Below are positions 1 to 7,389 of a stretch of 64,000 nt of DNA, piece by piece; the first letter of the stretch is position 1; every line of letters starts with the position of its first letter. The position numbers and the translations under genes were made by a program. The stretch is from Dactylosporangium aurantiacum (GTDB taxonomy: Bacteria > Actinomycetota > Actinomycetes > Mycobacteriales > Micromonosporaceae): positions 186,001 to 250,000 of the forward strand of contig NZ_JNYJ01000007.1 of the NCBI RefSeq assembly GCF_000716715.1. Direction: 5' to 3'. Under the pieces are notes generated by a model. That model made no database searches, was not told the DNA's origin, and worked only from the letters and a program-made list of their open reading frames with translations.

Positions 1-977
1 GCGTCACCGGCCAGCGCCAGCCTGGTCAGCCGGCCGATCACCTCCGGATGCCCGCCGGGCAGCCGGGCGACGGCACCGAAGTCGAGCACCCCCAGCCGCC
101 CGTCCGGCAGCATCCGGAAGTTGCCCGGGTGCGGGTCCGCGTGCAGCAGCTCCGCCCGCGCCGGCGCCGAGAAGTGCAGCAACGCCATCCGCGTGCCGGC
201 GGCGTCACGCTCCTCCACCGTGCCCGACGCGATGATCGTCGACAGCGGCACACCCTCGATCCACTCCGTGACCAACACCCGCGGCGAGGACGCCAGCACC
301 TGCGGCACGCAGATGTCCGGGTCGCCGTCGAACGCCGCCGCGAACGCCCGCTGCGAGCTGGCTTCCAGCTCGTAGTCCAGCTCCTCGGTGACCCGGTCAC
401 GGATCTCCTGCACCAGCGGCTTCACGTCCAGACCCGGCTGGATCGCCTTGAACAGCCCGGCGAAACGGGCCAGCTGGTTGAGGTCCGCCCGCAGCGCCTC
501 ACCGGCGCCCGGATACTGCACCTTGACCGCCACGTCCCGCCCGTCGGCCCAGACCCCGCGGTGGACCTGGCCGATGCTGGCCGCGGCCGCCGGCTTGTCG
601 TCGAACTCCTTGAACCGGTCCCGCCAGTCCTTACCGAGCGACTCGCGCAGCACGTTGTGCACGCTCGCGGCCGGCAGCGGCGGCGCCGCCTCCTGCAGCT
701 TCGTCAACGCCGCACGATACGGCCCGGCGAGGTCCTCCGGCAGCGCCGCCTCGAACACCGACAGCGCCTGCCCCATCTTCATCGCACCGCCCTTGAGCTG
801 CCCGAGCACGCTGAACAGGTGCTCGGCGGTGCGGCGCTGGACATCGGCGGACACCACGTCGGCGGCCATGCCCGTCACGCGCTTGCCCAGGCCGAGCGCG
901 GCCCGCCCGGCCAGCCCGAGAGGAAGCGACGCCAGTCGTGCGGTGCGGGCGACGGCGCCCCTCGGGATCTCGGTCAC
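1..977 (-). CDS. AarF/UbiB (ABC1) family atypical kinase, 3' end outside window
   Basis: This is an atypical protein-kinase-like ATPase of the ABC1/UbiB/AarF group, a family linked to lipid and quinone metabolism; the substrate here is unknown. About 325 residues are visible and the C-terminus lies beyond the left edge. Family hallmarks occur in order: the KxGQ motif (K67-M-G-Q70), the alanine-rich loop that replaces the P-loop (about 130-138, ending SIGQVHRG), the lysine of VAVKVQYPG (K152), an ELDYE acidic motif, the catalytic-loop segment HADPHPGNF and the LDFG metal-binding motif. The GTG at 977 was chosen because the reading from it gives the family's N-terminal helix. It is encoded just downstream of the ThiF-like gene (9 bp gap) and is probably co-transcribed with it. 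The M. tuberculosis counterpart by neighbourhood would be Rv3197. Confidence 0.9.
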   Translation of the reverse strand, partial: MTEIPRGAVARTARLASLPLGLAGRAALGLGKRVTGMAADVVSADVQRRTAEHLFSVLGQLKGGAMKMGQALSVFEAALPEDLAGPYRAALTKLQEAAPPLPAASVHNVLRESLGKDWRDRFKEFDDKPAAAASIGQVHRGVWADGRDVAVKVQYPGAGEALRADLNQLARFAGLFKAIQPGLDVKPLVQEIRDRVTEELDYELEASSQRAFAAAFDGDPDICVPQVLASSPRVLVTEWIEGVPLSTIIASGTVEERDAAGTRMALLHFSAPARAELLHADPHPGNFRMLPDGRLGVLDFGAVARLPGGHPEVIGRLTRLALAGD

Positions 978-986
978 ACGTCATTC

Positions 987-2054
987 TTACCCGGTTCCGG
1001 CGACACGACGACGGCGACGGCAGTCACAGCGCGGATGTGCTACCCATTCCCGCCGCCTCAGCTCACCGGCCCGGGGGATCTCGACGATCGCCGCCTCCGT
1101 CCGCGGCGCCGCCCCGTCGAGGAACGCGAGGACCTCGTCGGCGGCGAACGCGACCCCGGCGAGGGCGGTCGCCGACGCGCACGGCTCCCCGTCACCCGGC
1201 GGCGCCGTGGCCAGCTGGGCGGCCAGCACCGGCCACACCGGGTCCCGGTCCCGCCGGTGCAGCTCCAGGCAGGCCCGGCAGGGCGAGCCGGCCGGACGTA
1301 CCAGCGGACCGACAACCACCGTGCCGAGCCGCACCGTCAGGTCCAGCCGCGGCAGCCCCACCAGGCGCAGCCCACGCCGGCCCAGGGCCGCAGGGTGCCG
1401 GTCACCGACCCGCACCACCAGGTCCACCTGGTCCATCCTCGCCGGCGACAGGTCCGCCCCGGGCGCGAACCTGGTCACCGCGTCACCGGTGGCGACCGCC
1501 CGTGAAACTCCCACGTCGTCGACCCGTAGCCCACCGACCAGGACGTCACCGGCGCCGGTGACCCCGTCGACGACCGGGTCCACATGACCGACCCCGCTCG
1601 CGGCGAGCAGCGCCGCCAGCGGCGCGAGCAACGGTCCGTCACCGGCGACGACGACGCGGGAGGCGTACCGGCGCCGCAACACCTCCGCGGGAATCCCGCG
1701 CCGGCCCGGCCCTGCTGTGCGCAGCCGCAGCGCGATCGCGGCGGCCTCGACGCTCAGTCGGCGGTGCACCCGCTCGGGCAGGCCCACCGGGACCAGCGCG
1801 TGCGCCCCGACGACCAGGCCCTCGTCACGCAGCGCCTGCACCAGGCCACGCACGTCGGCCTCGGCCAGCCCGAGCGCCTCACCGGCGGCGAGGACGGCCG
1901 GCTCCGTGTGCGCGCCGTCGAGCAGGTCGAGCACCCGCGCCAGCTCCGGGCGCCGCAGGTGCAGCACCACGGCACCGGCGGGGTCGGTGCCGAGCTGGAC
2001 GGTGGACGCGTCCCGCCACAGGCGGCGCAGGTTCGGCAGGAGTGTCGGTCGCAT
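987..2054 (-). CDS. ThiF/E1-like (cyclodehydratase-type) zinc protein
   Basis: The protein is 355 residues from the ATG at 2054. The central part (about 132-160) has a Rossmann-like glycine pattern (VVVAGDGPLLAPLAALL), as in ThiF/MoeB/E1 and TOMM cyclodehydratase-related proteins. Two cysteine pairs, C259/C262 (CRAC) and C343/C345 (HPRCDC), look like the split zinc site of E1 enzymes. No clear adenylylation arginine finger was found, so an enzymatic role is inferred, not shown. The frame stays open upstream through a dispersed repeat to ATGs at 2087-2090 and 2144, and none has a good ribosome binding site, so the start is uncertain. The gene precedes the AarF-like kinase and probably shares its transcript. 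A protein-modification role is possible but unproven. Confidence 0.72.
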   Translation of the reverse strand: MRPTLLPNLRRLWRDASTVQLGTDPAGAVVLHLRRPELARVLDLLDGAHTEPAVLAAGEALGLAEADVRGLVQALRDEGLVVGAHALVPVGLPERVHRRLSVEAAAIALRLRTAGPGRRGIPAEVLRRRYASRVVVAGDGPLLAPLAALLAASGVGHVDPVVDGVTGAGDVLVGGLRVDDVGVSRAVATGDAVTRFAPGADLSPARMDQVDLVVRVGDRHPAALGRRGLRLVGLPRLDLTVRLGTVVVGPLVRPAGSPCRACLELHRRDRDPVWPVLAAQLATAPPGDGEPCASATALAGVAFAADEVLAFLDGAAPRTEAAIVEIPRAGELRRREWVAHPRCDCRRRRRVAGTG

Positions 2055-2150
2055 GACCGGCCCGCAGCGGAGCGAGGAGTCGGTCATCATCGGCGCAGTT
2101 TGCTGGGTCAGGGCGGCGCCGGAGCGCAGCGGACGCGACGTCATGACCGG
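2052..2150 (+). repeat. Dispersed intercistronic element, copy 1
   Basis: This is a roughly 90 bp element bounded by the direct repeat CATGACCGG (2052-2060 and 2142-2150). It starts ATGACCGGCCCGCAGCG and carries a second core, GGCGGCGCCGGAGCGCAG, near 2110-2130. The same two cores in the same order occur at 30735-30840 (minus strand) and 57587-57672 (plus strand). Here the element lies antisense to the 5' end of the ThiF-like gene, and that gene's ATG (2054) overlaps the element's own ATG through a shared CATG. Unlike the other copies, it does not sit between two co-directional genes. Confidence 0.6.
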
Positions 2151-2467
2151 TGAGACTGCCACCGCCGCGGGCTCCGGCCGGGGTGGTTGTCCACAGGGAT
2201 ATCCACCGCCGGCCGGACTTGTCCACAGCCAGCCGCCGAGTTTTCCACAGCGAAAGGCGCAAACGCTACATACCGCGCGGGCCAACCTTGCTGCTCCAGC
2301 GCGACGATCTCGGGGCTCACGCGCCGGGCGGGGGGCGGCGAGGAGCCGATGCTGTACGGCCCGGTGACGGCGGCCGTGCCTGCGTCACAGCCTGCATCAT
2401 CAGGCTGCGTGTCTGGAGCGTCGGGTTACGGGCCCGCTCGGGTCCAAGGACGAGCTGCGGGCCGGCC
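2151..2467. other. Intergenic region with DnaA-like boxes
   Basis: No convincing gene was found between the ThiF-like gene and the DUF5679 gene. Open frames on both strands here lack start signals and family motifs. The stretch contains the DnaA-box cluster at 2187-2249, followed by about 200 bp in which nothing further is recognised. Confidence 0.55.
2187..2249 (+). promoter_or_regulatory. Cluster of three DnaA-box-like sites
   Basis: Two perfect copies of TTGTCCACA, the form of DnaA box common in high-GC actinobacteria, occur at 2187-2195 and 2219-2227. A one-mismatch copy, TTTTCCACA, is at 2241-2249. All three are in the same orientation, with start-to-start spacings of 32 and 22 bp (about three and two helical turns). 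A weaker ATATCCACC lies between the first two. More degenerate inverted versions occur at 2798-2828. There is no dnaA gene nearby, so this is unlikely to be oriC; DnaA titration or DnaA-controlled transcription are alternatives. Confidence 0.5.
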
Positions 2468-2620
2468 TCAGGCCTTGCCGAGGATCCGGTTGACGGTGGT
2501 GCCGCAGACCGGGCAAGGGCCCTTGGCCATCTTCATGCCCGTCTTCGAAACCGCGATCTCGCCCTCGAAGTCCCGCTTCTCCTTGCACTTGACGCAGTAG
2601 CCGTTGTATGTCTCGGCCAC
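2468..2620 (-). CDS. DUF5679 small zinc-ribbon protein
   Basis: This is a 50-residue protein with two CxxC knuckles (YCVKC near residues 8-12 and CPVC near 36-39), typical of the short DUF5679 proteins found throughout actinobacteria. Between the knuckles is a basic stretch (VSKTGMKMAKG) resembling the single-stranded nucleic-acid or ribosome-contact ribbon of such proteins. The GTG at 2620 is preceded at good distance by a strong Shine-Dalgarno sequence, GAGGAGG. A longer in-frame reading upstream lacks these signals. Function is unknown. It is monocistronic and divergent from the YgjP-like gene. Confidence 0.88.
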   Translation of the reverse strand: MAETYNGYCVKCKEKRDFEGEIAVSKTGMKMAKGPCPVCGTTVNRILGKA

Positions 2621-2991
2621 GATGCCCTCCTCATCTCGGTCCGGTGCACGCACCGGTGCTGACCAGCTAGGTCGACGTGGTGAGTGTGCCTTGTCGGACA
2701 CTCGGGGAAAGTGCGGTAAGACGGGACACGCCGAGCGTAATCGGAAGATCTTCCTCTAACCGCACGCTACACACTATGCACAGCCTGGGGATAACTGTGT
2801 GGGCAACGGTGTGGGTTGCTGTGGATGAAATGCCGCCGAGTGGCCCCACCAGGCCGACAACCGGTGGAATCTTTCCGGCGAGCCGCCACGAATGGGTGAC
2901 ATACGGGCACGCTCCGCGAGATTGGGCCTTGCGGAGGGATGGCCGTTTCCGGCTAGCGTTCCTCCGTGAGCGGTACCCTGAGGGGGCCGGC
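2621..2991. other. Intergenic region, divergent promoters
   Basis: These 371 bp separate the divergent DUF5679 and YgjP-like genes. No gene is supported. Degenerate DnaA-box-like words on the minus strand (for example 2798-2806 and 2820-2828, the latter reading TCATCCACA) accompany the better cluster at 2187-2249. Nothing else is recognised. Confidence 0.5.
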
Positions 2992-3516
2992 ATGACACGC
3001 AAGCCGGTCATCGAGGTGCGGCGCAGCAAGCGCCGCCGTCGCACGGTGTCTGCCTACCGTGATGGTGAGCGGGTCGTCGTGCTGATCCCCGCGCAGTTCT
3101 CCCGGGCGGAGGAGCGCGAGTGGGTCGATCGCATGCTGGAGCGCCTGGCCGTCCGCGAGCAACGGGCCCGACGCACCGACACCGAGCTGACGGCCCGCGC
3201 GCAGCGCCTCGCCGCCCGCTACCTGCCCGATCACCCCAACGCCGCCCGCCCCACCAGCGTGCGCTGGGTGCAGAACCAGAACGGGCGCTGGGGCTCGTGC
3301 ACGCCGGCAGACGGTACCATCCGGATCTCGCACCGCGTGCAGGAGATGCCGGACTGGGTGATCGACTACGTCCTGCTGCACGAGCTGTCACACCTGGTCA
3401 TCGCCAACCACAGCGCCGCCTTCTGGGCACTCGTCGGCCGCTACCCGAAGTCGGAGCGGGCACGGGGGTATCTTGAGGGGGTGTCAGCGGCAGCCGGTCT
3501 CGGGATCACCGAATGA
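2992..3516 (+). CDS. YgjP-like (DUF45) zinc metallopeptidase
   Basis: This 174-residue protein belongs to the M48-related YgjP/DUF45 group. The zinc-binding HExxH motif is H130-E-L-S-H134, followed by a further histidine (H140) in the NHSAAFW segment. The preceding GRWGSCTPADGTIRISHR block (about 98-115) is the signature of this family. The N-terminal part is strongly basic and has the conserved RRSKRRRRTVSAYRDG start. The ATG at 2992 is used; the in-frame reading further upstream is not family-like. Its stop overlaps the next gene's start (ATGA), indicating coupled translation. The natural substrate is not known. It belongs to the conserved block with the zinc protease, YlbL and UPF0182 genes. 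Confidence 0.88.
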   Translation: MTRKPVIEVRRSKRRRRTVSAYRDGERVVVLIPAQFSRAEEREWVDRMLERLAVREQRARRTDTELTARAQRLAARYLPDHPNAARPTSVRWVQNQNGRWGSCTPADGTIRISHRVQEMPDWVIDYVLLHELSHLVIANHSAAFWALVGRYPKSERARGYLEGVSAAAGLGITE

Positions 3517-4106
3517 CCGTCTCGGCGGCGGTCATCGTGCTGCTCGTGCCCACGCCCTGGTCCCCGCCGGGCATCGACCCGTCCTCGTGGCGCGCCGCCC
3601 TCGCCGAGGACGTCGTCGACCTGGTCGCCCCGCTGCCGCTGATCCAGCCGGCGATCGCCGCGCTCCCCGCCGACCTGCCGCTCGCCTCGAAGATCGCGTG
3701 GCCGAGCATGCCGCAGTACGAGCTGCCGTCCCTGTCGATCCGCGCCGCCCTGTCCGCCGCGGAGGCCGACGGCCACACCCGCGCCGTCGTGCTCATGGCC
3801 GACGCCCCCGACCTGCCGGCCATGCTCATCGGCAAGATGATCCGCCCCCTGTCCACCCGGACGGTCGCGGTCGCCCCCGCCACCGGCGGCGGCCTCCTGG
3901 GCGTGGCGACCCGCCTGCCGGTGCCCTCCTGGCTGCCCGACCTGGACCCCGAGACCGCCGACGTGGCGACCGCCCGCCGTCCCGCCCCCGAACCGACCAT
4001 GGTCTCGGCCGCCCCCAGCTGGCACCGCCTGCGCGGCCCGGACGACCTGCGCCGCCTGGACATGGGCCTCGACGGCTGGGACGCGACGCGGTCGCTGCTG
4101 TCCTGA
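3513..4106 (+). CDS. Conserved hypothetical, GT-A/DUF2064-like
   Basis: The protein is 197 residues and its ATG overlaps the YgjP-like stop by 4 nt. It has no signal peptide or membrane segment. A block near residue 100 (VVLMADAPDLPAMLIGKM) resembles the metal- and nucleotide-binding DxPDLP loop of DUF2064/CofC-like GT-A folds, in which a nucleotidyl or glycosyl group is transferred. The rest cannot be assigned. Tight coupling to the metallopeptidase gene suggests a shared task, but no substrate can be read from the sequence. Reality of the gene is well supported by the overlap and uniform codon use; the function is only suggested. Confidence 0.65.
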   Translation: MTVSAAVIVLLVPTPWSPPGIDPSSWRAALAEDVVDLVAPLPLIQPAIAALPADLPLASKIAWPSMPQYELPSLSIRAALSAAEADGHTRAVVLMADAPDLPAMLIGKMIRPLSTRTVAVAPATGGGLLGVATRLPVPSWLPDLDPETADVATARRPAPEPTMVSAAPSWHRLRGPDDLRRLDMGLDGWDATRSLLS

Positions 4107-4535
4107 GCGGTCTTTCGCTCGGCGGTCTTTTCCACCGGCTTTCTGAGTTCAGCCCGCGGACGGTCTACGCGGGACCAGCCGGTCTGCTCACACTCGTACA
4201 AGCCCCCGCTGGTCCGACCCGGCCAGCTTCTGCCGCCCGCCGCTCCTCGCCGCCGGGTCTCGTCGAGTTTCCGCCCACCGGACGATCCCCGGCGGGCTGC
4301 TATCGTGAACCGCCGGCGTTGCCGACCCACACGGCGCCGCGCCATCCCGCCACCACTAGGCCGACGGCAAACGCAAGCAGCGCAAACTACCGAGAGCGAC
4401 ACGGTCGGAGATCAACTTGCTCCGGTGAGCTAGGGTGCTGATAGAGCTGCCCAGCGCCACCCGGGTCGGACGACCCCGCAAACGCCTGTTCCTCCGACCG
4501 TGCCCCGACAACGCATTCCTGTTAGGCCGAGTGCC
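4105..4535. other. Convergent intergenic region with weak terminator
   Basis: A short hairpin (GAGCG 4105-4109, CGCTC 4116-4120) followed by GGCGGTCTTTT ends the plus-strand pair of genes. The remaining roughly 400 bp up to the duplicated tail of the convergent protease gene holds no supported gene. Small open frames here lack ribosome binding sites. Confidence 0.4.
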
Positions 4536-4609
4536 GACGCCTTCGGCCCTGTCGCCCGCCTACGCCTTCGGCCCTGTCGCCCGCCTACGCCTTCGGCCCG
4601 TCGCCGTCC
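4536..4609. repeat. 25-bp tandem echo of protease gene 3' end
   Basis: The segment covering the last codons and stop of the minus-strand protease gene (4586-4609, TACGCCTTCGGCCCGTCGCC) is repeated downstream of its stop as two nearly identical 25 bp copies at 4561-4585 and 4536-4560. The outer copies share an extra T relative to the coding copy. The arrangement looks like slippage-type tandem duplication anchored on the stop codon. Confidence 0.7.
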
Positions 4610-6264
4610 TTCGGCGACTCGCCCGGCCCACCGGCAGCGGTCGCATCGCCAGGCGTGCCGTCACTGGTCGTGCCGTCACTGGTCGTGCCGTCGCCGGCGG
4701 TCGCGTCGGGCGAGGTCGCGCCGGCAGCGGCACCGCCGGAGGAGGCACCGCCGGAGGAGGCACCGCCGGAGGAGGCACCACCGGAGGAGGCACCGCCCGT
4801 GGAAGGCCCGCCCGCGGAGGTCTCACCCGCAGCGGCTCCACCAGCCGAGGCGCCGCCCGCAGGCGTCTCGTCGGTGGACGCTTCACCCGTGGAAGGCCCA
4901 CCCGTGGAAGGCCCGCCAGCCGCGCCCCCGTCGGCGAACACGTCGTCGCCGAAGCCGAGGTCGCTCAGGTCCAGCTGCGTCCGGGCGAACAGGTCCGGGT
5001 CCGCGAACGCCTCCTCGTCAGGCAGCAGGTCGGGGTGGTCCCAGAGCGCGTCGCGGCCGGCCACGCCGCGGTGCTCGGCCAGGGCGGCCCACAGCGCCGT
5101 CGCCTCGCGCAGGCGGCGGGGGCGCAGCTCGAGGCCGACCAGGGCGGCGAAGGTCTGCTCAGCCGGCCCGCCCGCGGCCCGGCGGCGGCGGAAGGCCTCG
5201 GAGAGGCGGACCACGTCGGGGAGGCGGTCGCCGGCGGCGCGGTCGACGACGTGGCAGACCCAGCCCTCGATCAGGGCCAGCGCGGTCTCCAGCCGGGCCA
5301 GGGCGGCCCGCTGCTGCGGCGTGTCCTCAGGGGTGAAGATGCCCTCCAGGACGAGCTCCTGCGGGTCGCTGCCCAGCGTCGTGGGGTCGATGCGGCTCAT
5401 CGCCTCCTCGATCGCCTCGCGATCGACGTGGATGCCCGCCGCGTACGCCTCGACGGCGGCGAAGACGTGCCCGCGCAGCCACGGGACGTGGCCGAAGAGT
5501 CGCTGGTGGGCGGCCTCACGAAGGGCGACGTACAGGCGCACCTGGTCGTCGGGGATCTCCAGGCCGCGGCCGTACTCGGCGATGTTGGCGGGGATCAGCG
5601 CGGCCGAGCCGGCCGGGCCCAGGGGCAGGCCGATGTCGCCGGCGGAGAGGACCTCGGCGGCGAGGGAGCCCAGGGCGGTGCCCAGCTGACCGCCGAGCAG
5701 CGCGCTGCCGAGCGACGCGACCATCGAGGTCATCGGGCCCATCTGGGCGCGCATCTCCTCTGGTACGAGCTCCGTCATCGCCGACACCATGCGGGCCGCG
5801 ACGGGGTCGCACAGCTTGCGCCACACGGGCAGCGTCGTGTTGAGCCACTCGCCGCGGCTCCAGGCGGCCGTCGACCGGACCCCCGAGGGCAGCGCCGACT
5901 CGGGGTCGAGCCACAGGTCGGCGAGGCGCAGCGCCTCGATGACGGCGGCGCGCTCGGCCGGGGTCACCGACGGGTCACCGACCGGTTTCGCCGCGTCAGG
6001 GTCGGCCGTGTTCGCTGGTGGCGTAACCACCGCGCCCGGCATCGCGAAGCCGACCGGGAACTGGGCGATGCCGCCGGCGGGTCCGCCACCGGTCAGATGC
6101 GCCTGCGCGAGCTGACGGGCCAGATCCCAGTTGACCGGGCCGCCGCCGGGCGTGGCGAACAGTTGCTGCAGCTGGCTCAGGAATTGCTGCATCTGGCGCG
6201 GATCGTTGGGATCCGGCACCTCGCCGCCGGGCGGACCGAAGCCGAACGGGATGTCTGCGGGCAT
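4585..6264 (-). CDS. Zinc-dependent protease/hydrolase (TIGR03624-type)
   Basis: This 559-residue cytoplasmic protein is related to the actinobacterial zincin-like family that includes Rv3195. The N-terminus (MPADIPFGFG) and the conserved core (about 100-420) match the family. The segment REAAHQRLFGHVPWLR (about 249-264) is its histidine-rich conserved block. The C-terminal 115 residues are low-complexity Gly/Ser/Thr/Ala, including four GGASS units encoded by a 15 bp tandem repeat (about 4733-4795). This tail is expected to be disordered and variable in length. The gene is divergent from the YlbL-like gene with only 56 bp between the starts. The substrate is unknown. Confidence 0.85.
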   Translation of the reverse strand: MPADIPFGFGPPGGEVPDPNDPRQMQQFLSQLQQLFATPGGGPVNWDLARQLAQAHLTGGGPAGGIAQFPVGFAMPGAVVTPPANTADPDAAKPVGDPSVTPAERAAVIEALRLADLWLDPESALPSGVRSTAAWSRGEWLNTTLPVWRKLCDPVAARMVSAMTELVPEEMRAQMGPMTSMVASLGSALLGGQLGTALGSLAAEVLSAGDIGLPLGPAGSAALIPANIAEYGRGLEIPDDQVRLYVALREAAHQRLFGHVPWLRGHVFAAVEAYAAGIHVDREAIEEAMSRIDPTTLGSDPQELVLEGIFTPEDTPQQRAALARLETALALIEGWVCHVVDRAAGDRLPDVVRLSEAFRRRRAAGGPAEQTFAALVGLELRPRRLREATALWAALAEHRGVAGRDALWDHPDLLPDEEAFADPDLFARTQLDLSDLGFGDDVFADGGAAGGPSTGGPSTGEASTDETPAGGASAGGAAAGETSAGGPSTGGASSGGASSGGASSGGASSGGAAAGATSPDATAGDGTTSDGTTSDGTPGDATAAGGPGESPKDGDGPKA

Positions 6265-6320
6265 GTCCCAAAGGTACTCGCTTCCTATGCACGAAAACTG
6301 AGAGCGCTAGGCTCGCCGCC

Positions 6321-7346
6321 ATGAGACGTCGTGGCGTGACCGTGTTGGTCGGCGCGTTGCTGCTGCTGGTCCTGTCCTGGCAGACGACCGTGCTGAAGGT
6401 GCCCTACGTCGAAATGGGGCCCGGACCGACGTACAACACGCTCGGCACCGGCGACGACGGCAAGCCGATCATCAATGTCAGTGGGGCGCCGGTGACGAAG
6501 TCCGCCGGGCAGCTGCGGATGACGACGGTCTCGGTCCAGCCGCAGATGACGTTGCTCGAGGCGATGATCGGCTGGTGGCAGGACGACCGCGCGGTGGTGC
6601 CGCGTGAGCTGATCTACCCGCCGAACCGCACGGAGCAGCAGGTCGAGGAAGACAACAAGAAGGACTTCCAGGCGTCGCAGTCCTCCGCGGAGACCGTCGC
6701 GCTGCGCAAGCTCGGCTACCCGGTCCTGGTCGCGGTCGACGAGGTGTCCGCCGGCTTCCCGGCCGAGGGACAGCTGGCGAAGGGCGACGTCATCACCAGC
6801 ATCGACGGCACGCCGGTGACGTCGCTGCCGAAGCTGACGGAGCTGGTGCGGGCCAAGCCGGCCGGCACGCCGCGGCAGGTCGAGTTCACGCGCGGCACGG
6901 AGAAGCGTTCGGCGTCCATCGCCACGAAGGCCGGCGACGACGGCAACCCGCGTCTCGGGGTCACGGTCAAGTCCTCGCAGCCGCACCCGTTCGAGCTGTC
7001 GATCCAGCTGGACCGCATCGGCGGGCCGTCGGCGGGGCTGATGTTCACGCTCGGCATCATCGACACCATCAAGGAAGAGGACCTGACCGGCGGGATCATC
7101 ATCGCCGGCACGGGCACCATCGACGAGGAAGGCAACGTCGGGCCGATCGGCGGCATCCCGCAGAAGCTGGTCGCGGCGAAGGCGGCGAAGGCCAAGGTCT
7201 TCCTCACCCCGGCGGCCAACTGCGCGGAGGCCGTCGCCAATGCCCAGCCGGGCCTGCCATTGATCAAGGTCAGCACGGCCGACGAGGCGCTCGCCGCGCT
7301 CGAGCAGTTGCGGGCCGGTCGTACACCACCCGTGTGCAGCAAATGA
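6321..7346 (+). CDS. YlbL-like PDZ and Lon-type (S16) serine protease
   Basis: The protein is 341 residues. It has a single N-terminal membrane anchor (about 6-24), then a PDZ domain (about 130-205, containing GQLAKGDVITSIDG) and a C-terminal Lon/S16 peptidase domain (about 215-335). The catalytic dyad is S237 in GGPSAGLMF and K282 in IPQKLVAAK. This layout and length are standard for the YlbL family, which places a Lon-type protease outside the membrane. Downstream, after 43 bp, comes the UPF0182 gene. The same pair occurs as Rv3194c/Rv3193c in M. tuberculosis, so a membrane-protein quality-control partnership is plausible but inferred. Confidence 0.92.
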   Translation: MRRRGVTVLVGALLLLVLSWQTTVLKVPYVEMGPGPTYNTLGTGDDGKPIINVSGAPVTKSAGQLRMTTVSVQPQMTLLEAMIGWWQDDRAVVPRELIYPPNRTEQQVEEDNKKDFQASQSSAETVALRKLGYPVLVAVDEVSAGFPAEGQLAKGDVITSIDGTPVTSLPKLTELVRAKPAGTPRQVEFTRGTEKRSASIATKAGDDGNPRLGVTVKSSQPHPFELSIQLDRIGGPSAGLMFTLGIIDTIKEEDLTGGIIIAGTGTIDEEGNVGPIGGIPQKLVAAKAAKAKVFLTPAANCAEAVANAQPGLPLIKVSTADEALAALEQLRAGRTPPVCSK

Positions 7347-7389
7347 CTACGCTGAACGGGTTTCCATACGCGAACGGGCGGAGCCGACC

